Below are positions 6,451 to 8,720 of a stretch of 8,720 nt of DNA, piece by piece. This DNA comes from Actinomycetota bacterium (lineage in GTDB: Bacteria; Cyanobacteriota; Vampirovibrionia; Obscuribacterales; Obscuribacteraceae): contig CAJCIF010000259.1 of NCBI GenBank assembly GCA_903970355.1, positions 1 to 8,720 on the forward strand, written 5' to 3'. Within the stretch, counting starts at the first letter, position 1. Each line of letters begins with the position of its first letter. A model generated the notes under the pieces. The model did no database searches, was not told where the DNA came from, and was given only the letters and a program-made list of their open reading frames with translations. Made by a program: the position numbers and the translations under genes.

Positions 6451-6472
6451 TATTCGGACGCTTTCACGGATT

Positions 6473-6481
6473 TGCTAAACT
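6473..6481 (+). promoter_or_regulatory. Candidate extended -10 for tRNA-Gly
   Basis: TGCTAAACT offers a TGn extension and a TAAACT -10 (6476-6481) that would start RNA near 6488, four bases before the mature tRNA. TTCGGA at 6453-6458 is a weak -35 at 17-bp spacing. The tRNA could instead be transcribed as the tail of the upstream gene cluster. Confidence 0.35.
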
Positions 6482-6491
6482 ATACAAGTAC

Positions 6492-6564
6492 GCGGGTGTA
6501 GCTCAGTCGGTAGAGCGACAGCTTCCCAAGCTGTAGGTCGAGAGTTCGAGACTCTTCGCCCGCT
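6492..6564 (+). tRNA. tRNA-Gly (anticodon CCC)
   Basis: A 73-nt cloverleaf is fully readable. The acceptor GCGGGTG (6492-6498) pairs with CGCCCGC (6557-6563) with one T-G pair, and the discriminator is T. The D stem is GCTC/GAGC. The anticodon stem ACAGC/GCTGT encloses the loop TTCCCAA, with anticodon CCC at 6525-6527, which reads the glycine codon GGG. The variable loop is AGGTC. The T stem GAGAG/CTCTT surrounds TTCGAGA. The CCA end is not encoded (AAG follows), so a CCA-adding enzyme is needed. The discriminator U and the acceptor sequence suit bacterial glycine identity. Confidence 0.97.
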
Positions 6565-6571
6565 AAGTTTT

Positions 6572-6577
6572 TACAAT
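6572..6577 (+). promoter_or_regulatory. Weak -10 candidate upstream of the VWA gene
   Basis: TACAAT lies just after the tRNA and would start RNA near 6584, about 80 nt before the VWA start codon. No -35 is seen at the right distance, because that region is the tRNA 3' half. Read-through from the tRNA promoter is the alternative. Confidence 0.22.
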
Positions 6578-6590
6578 CAAAGAAAATGCC

Positions 6591-6607
6591 GGTACCACTC
6601 TGGTGCC
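6591..6607 (+). other. Compact hairpin in the leader between tRNA-Gly and the VWA gene
   Basis: GGTACCA and TGGTGCC form a seven-pair stem (one G-T) closed by the three-base loop CTC. No T-run follows, so it is not a standard terminator. It could define the 3' end of the tRNA precursor or structure the leader of the VWA message. Confidence 0.35.
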
Positions 6608-6620
6608 ACTAGAGAGCGAA

Positions 6621-6668
6621 ATGTTGGTTTACATTGCGGTAGGTTCGGGCGAACATCAAACGACATGA
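6621..6668 (+). other. Possible 15-codon upstream ORF overlapping the VWA start
   Basis: ATG at 6621 opens a 15-residue frame (MLVYIAVGSGEHQTT) whose TGA stop overlaps the VWA start codon in an ATGA arrangement. The VWA gene has no ribosome site of its own, so a coupled upstream ORF would explain how it is translated. The ribosome site for the short frame (GAGAG-like) is itself weak, and an ATGA overlap can arise by chance. Confidence 0.22.
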
Positions 6669-7528
6669 AACGGATTATCTACTTAGTGATTAGTTTGATT
6701 GTGCTGCACTGTTCGAGAGTAGAAGCCCAAACAAGCACTTCCACAACACTACCTCCAGGAATTCAAGTTTCACCGGTACTGCCAAATCAAGAACATATTG
6801 GAAGTAGTTCAAGAGCGGAAAGGCAACCGCTTTTTGCTTCAGCACCGTTCTCTTTTAAAGGTTGTGAAAATATTCTGTTTGTTTTGGATAGTTCCTTTTC
6901 GATGAAAGCAAAGGTAAGTGCGCCGATCTATTCAGAAAAAACAAAGACAAAACTTGAATTTGCAAAGTCGTTGATCGAAAAAATACTCGCCTCTTTACCA
7001 ATTGATGCGAGATGCGGCTTGCGTATTTTCGGTGCCAAAAGCATTGCCAAAACTCAAGAAATTGAGCACAATCCAAATCTCAATCATATTGACTTGGGCC
7101 CTGGAACAGACTGTCTGGCTACAGAACTCTTGGTTCCGATCAAAGAGGGTAACAAGAAATTGATACTTAGAGAGCTTGGTCATGTTCTCGCAATTGGAAA
7201 TGCAACTCCGTTGGAGTTTGCTCTGAGACAAGCTTATGGAAACGAACTAGCAACTGTAACTGGACACACGGTAATTATTCTCCTGACCTATGGCTACGAT
7301 ACTTGCGGTGGCGATCCAGTGAGGTTTGTTAACGGAGAAGTTGATGCTGCTTCCCGAGTTAATCTAGTCGTTGCATCTTTCGCCCGTAATGAGCGCCATG
7401 ACATTCGCCAGCTCGCCCAGCTGGTCCGCGCTGGAAACGGTCAATACTATGATGCGTTCGATTTTGGTCAACTAATCAATGACGTCAAAAGGCAGAACAT
7501 CCAAAAGTTCCCGCAAAACGAGCGATAA
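6665..7528 (+). CDS. Exported von Willebrand factor A (VWA) domain protein with altered metal site
   Basis: A 287-residue protein with an N-terminal signal sequence: MKR, a hydrophobic core at 4-14, then a V-E-A/Q cleavage candidate after residue 21. The cysteine at 16 (VLHC) lacks a good lipobox, so a secreted or periplasmic form is more likely than a lipoprotein. After a low-complexity linker (22-60) comes a VWA domain at about 68-275. ILFVLDSSFSMK (70-81) carries the metal-site motif DxSxS (D75, S77, S79). GLRIFG (118-123) and TDCLATELLVPI (148-159) match the VWA subfamily often annotated as YfbK-like. ATPLEFAL (180-187) gives the metal-site Thr at T181. VIILLTYGYDTCGGDP (203-218) corresponds to the usual LxSDGxETCGGDP, but the expected aspartate is Y209. 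Cysteines 67, 117, 150 and 214 could form disulfides outside the cytoplasm. VWA domains bind protein ligands, so an envelope adhesion or assembly role is possible but unproven. No ribosome site is visible. Confidence 0.91.
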   Translation: MKRIIYLVISLIVLHCSRVEAQTSTSTTLPPGIQVSPVLPNQEHIGSSSRAERQPLFASAPFSFKGCENILFVLDSSFSMKAKVSAPIYSEKTKTKLEFAKSLIEKILASLPIDARCGLRIFGAKSIAKTQEIEHNPNLNHIDLGPGTDCLATELLVPIKEGNKKLILRELGHVLAIGNATPLEFALRQAYGNELATVTGHTVIILLTYGYDTCGGDPVRFVNGEVDAASRVNLVVASFARNERHDIRQLAQLVRAGNGQYYDAFDFGQLINDVKRQNIQKFPQNER

Positions 7529-7556
7529 CCAGTCACCGCATATACCACCCAGGTCT

Positions 7557-7577
7557 GCACTACGAGTAACGCAGTGC
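7557..7577 (+). terminator. Weak hairpin after the VWA gene, possible terminator
   Basis: GCACTACG and CGCAGTGC form a stem of seven pairs with one A-C mismatch around the loop AGTAA, 28 bp after the stop codon. TTTT occurs only nine bases later, after TTCTCGCGG, so intrinsic termination would be inefficient at best. Confidence 0.3.
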
Positions 7578-7617
7578 TTCTCGCGGTTTTAGGCGCAACC
7601 AAAAGCGATCCAAAACT

Positions 7618-7623
7618 TATAAC
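7618..7623 (+). promoter_or_regulatory. Candidate -10 in the VWA-dnaK intergenic region
   Basis: TATAAC matches the -10 consensus at five of six bases; a second candidate, CATAAT, lies at 7632-7637. Either would give a dnaK leader of about 125-140 nt. No recognisable -35 or heat-shock sigma element is present at suitable spacing. The rest of the 239-bp gap shows no gene. Confidence 0.25.
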
Positions 7624-7730
7624 CAGCGAATCATAATTATTTCGGACAGTCCCTCTCCATCGAAGTCTACGATTATTGCCCAGATCGAGGACTAAAGAAA
7701 CAGTGCTTTCGCCTCACGAAACAGCTTACG

Positions 7731-7753
7731 ATTGAACTGAGAATCGGTTCAAT
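7731..7753 (+). repeat. Perfect inverted repeat immediately upstream of dnaK (operator candidate)
   Basis: ATTGAAC (7731-7737) and GTTCAAT (7747-7753) are perfect 7-base arms separated by 9 bases, ending 14 bp before the dnaK ATG. The arm spacing equals that of the HrcA operator CIRCE (TTAGCACTC-N9-GAGTGCTAA), but the arm sequence is different. It could be a repressor site or a hairpin partly shielding the ribosome site (GAGAG at 7757-7761). Confidence 0.45.
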
Positions 7754-7767
7754 AATGAGAGCACAGA

Positions 7768-8720
7768 ATGGGAAAATCAGTAGGCATAGATTTAGGTACC
7801 ACGAATTCGGTCGTTGCCGTGATCGAAGGCGGGCAACCAACCGTCGTAGCTAATAGCGACGGAAATCGCACGACACCATCGGTAGTTGCCATTTCGAAAT
7901 CGGGAGAGCGTCTTGTCGGACAGCTTGCCAGACGCCAAGCCGTACTCAACCCCCATAACACAATCTCTTCGATTAAGAGATTCATTGGAAGAAGATTCGA
8001 TGAAGTCGAGTCAGAGCGCAAAATGGTCCCCTATATGGTGAAGAGTTCAAAGGACGGCGGGTGCGTAGTTTTAATTGACAAAACAGAGCATACCCCCGAA
8101 GAAATCTCTGCGATGATTTTGCGCAAACTAAAAGAAGATGCAGAAAAATATCTAGGTGAAAAAGTAACGAGCGCTGTAATAACGGTGCCGGCTTATTTTA
8201 ACGACTCCCAGCGCCAATCGACAAAGAATGTAGGAGCGATAGCCGGCTTGAACGTCTTGCGCATAATCAATGAGCCAACAGCGGCAGCACTAGCTTATGG
8301 AATCGAGAAGAAAAAAGACGAAACTGTAATGGTCTTCGATCTTGGAGGCGGCACTTTTGATGTTTCCATACTCGAAGTTGGTGACGGAGTTTTCGAGGTC
8401 AAATCTACTGCCGGCGATACGCACCTTGGCGGGGACGATTTCGACCACATCCTGGTGAACTACATTGCTGAACAATTCGAGAAACAGGAAGCGATAGACC
8501 TTCGCAAAGATCCTCAAGCGTTACAGCGGCTTTCAGAATCCGCAGAAAGAGCTAAAATCGAACTTTCTTCGTTAACCGAGACATCAGTGTCCTTGCCATT
8601 TGTGACAGCTAATGCGTCCGGTCCGAAACACCTCGATTTTAAAATCTCGCGGGCAAATTTTAACGAGCTTACACGTCAATTAGTGGAGCGCTGTAGAAAA
8701 CCAGTGCAGCAAGCGCTAAC
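7768..8720 (+). CDS. dnaK: Molecular chaperone DnaK (Hsp70), N-terminal half, partial at window end
   Basis: An open frame of 317 codons cut by the window edge; full DnaK is about 630 residues. Hsp70 folds proteins by ATP-driven cycles of substrate binding with DnaJ and GrpE in the cytoplasm. Visible ATPase motifs are GIDLGTTNS (6-14, phosphate 1), IKRFIGRRF (69-77) with the catalytic K70, [14 protein letters not shown] (137-150), [12 protein letters not shown] (167-178), [12 protein letters not shown] (189-200, phosphate 2, with T196 aligned to the autophosphorylated Thr), and [11 protein letters not shown] (216-226). [19 protein letters not shown] (250-268) belongs to subdomain IIB. The wording resembles cyanobacterial DnaK2. 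One oddity is KNVG at 153-156, where most DnaKs read KDAG. The start at 7768 has a GAGAG site 6 nt upstream, and [10 protein letters not shown] matches the family N-terminus. grpE is not upstream. The substrate-binding domain lies outside the window. Confidence 0.97.
   Translation, partial: MGKSVGIDLGTTNSVVAVIEGGQPTVVANSDGNRTTPSVVAISKSGERLVGQLARRQAVLNPHNTISSIKRFIGRRFDEVESERKMVPYMVKSSKDGGCVVLIDKTEHTPEEISAMILRKLKEDAEKYLGEKVTSAVITVPAYFNDSQRQSTKNVGAIAGLNVLRIINEPTAAALAYGIEKKKDETVMVFDLGGGTFDVSILEVGDGVFEVKSTAGDTHLGGDDFDHILVNYIAEQFEKQEAIDLRKDPQALQRLSESAERAKIELSSLTETSVSLPFVTANASGPKHLDFKISRANFNELTRQLVERCRKPVQQAL

Noticed and set aside
6439..6457. CCGAA/TTCGG hairpin across the stop of the two-span membrane gene as a terminator
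   Set aside because: Only five pairs around a nine-base loop, with no T-run after it.
6492..6564. tRNA-Gly 3' end as an integration site for a mobile element
   Set aside because: No second copy of the tRNA 3' segment and no integrase are visible in the window, and downstream genes show no sign of a mobile element.
7529..7767. CIRCE element or sigma-32 promoter for dnaK
   Set aside because: No TTAGCACTC/GAGTGCTAA arms and no CTTGAAA/CCCCAT pair can be found in the gap. Only a different inverted repeat is present.
7754..7770. ATG at 7754 as the start of dnaK
   Set aside because: It is 14 bases upstream of the real start and therefore out of frame. The 7768 start matches the DnaK N-terminus.
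1..8720. CRISPR array, insertion sequence, or defence-system genes
   Set aside because: No regularly spaced repeats, terminal inverted repeats with a transposase, or recognisable nuclease, methylase or toxin domains were seen on either strand.

Overview
The window reads as ordinary chromosomal DNA of a diderm-type bacterium of moderate GC. It carries nine protein genes plus one 43-codon gene, and one tRNA. The best taxonomic hint is the partial DnaK at the right end. Its segments [36 protein letters not shown] and [10 protein letters not shown] recall cyanobacterial DnaK2-type proteins. A lineage in or near Cyanobacteriota, for example the non-photosynthetic Vampirovibrionia/Melainabacteria, is my inference and is not proven here. 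No transposase, integrase, phage gene or CRISPR array is visible.

Left part (1-3652, all on the minus strand): a lipid-flavoured gene series read right to left. It holds an alpha/beta hydrolase (3652-2792), a long-chain acyl-CoA synthetase (2610-724), and the N-terminal 213 residues of a phytoene-desaturase/amine-oxidase type FAD oxidoreductase (640-1, running off the window). The spacers are 181 and 83 bp. Each gene has its own TATAAT- or GATAAT-like -10 candidate, so this looks like a co-directional series of separately promoted genes rather than one tight operon. The acyl-CoA synthetase leader carries a perfect inverted repeat (TGTTGAC-N6-GTCAACA).

Centre (3695-6450, plus strand): it diverges from the hydrolase across only 42 bp that hold a near-symmetric GCTATTATAGC. 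Four tightly packed genes follow: a membrane-anchored TPR protein, a 158-residue cysteine-containing protein with an acidic tail starting directly at the previous stop codon, a 43-residue single-span membrane protein, and a 196-residue two-span membrane protein with a GTG start. None can be given a function. Together they look like a small membrane-associated module.

Right part (6492-8720, plus strand): tRNA-Gly(CCC), then an exported von Willebrand factor A (VWA) protein whose third metal-site motif reads TYG rather than the usual DG form. A 239-bp intergenic region follows, ending in a perfect inverted repeat (ATTGAAC-N9-GTTCAAT) 14 bp before the start of dnaK, which is cut by the window edge after 317 codons.

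I do not see convincing evidence for a new multi-gene defence or mobile system. The points worth a second look are the VWA metal-site substitution, the four-gene membrane module with its hidden small ORF, and the two operator-like inverted repeats.
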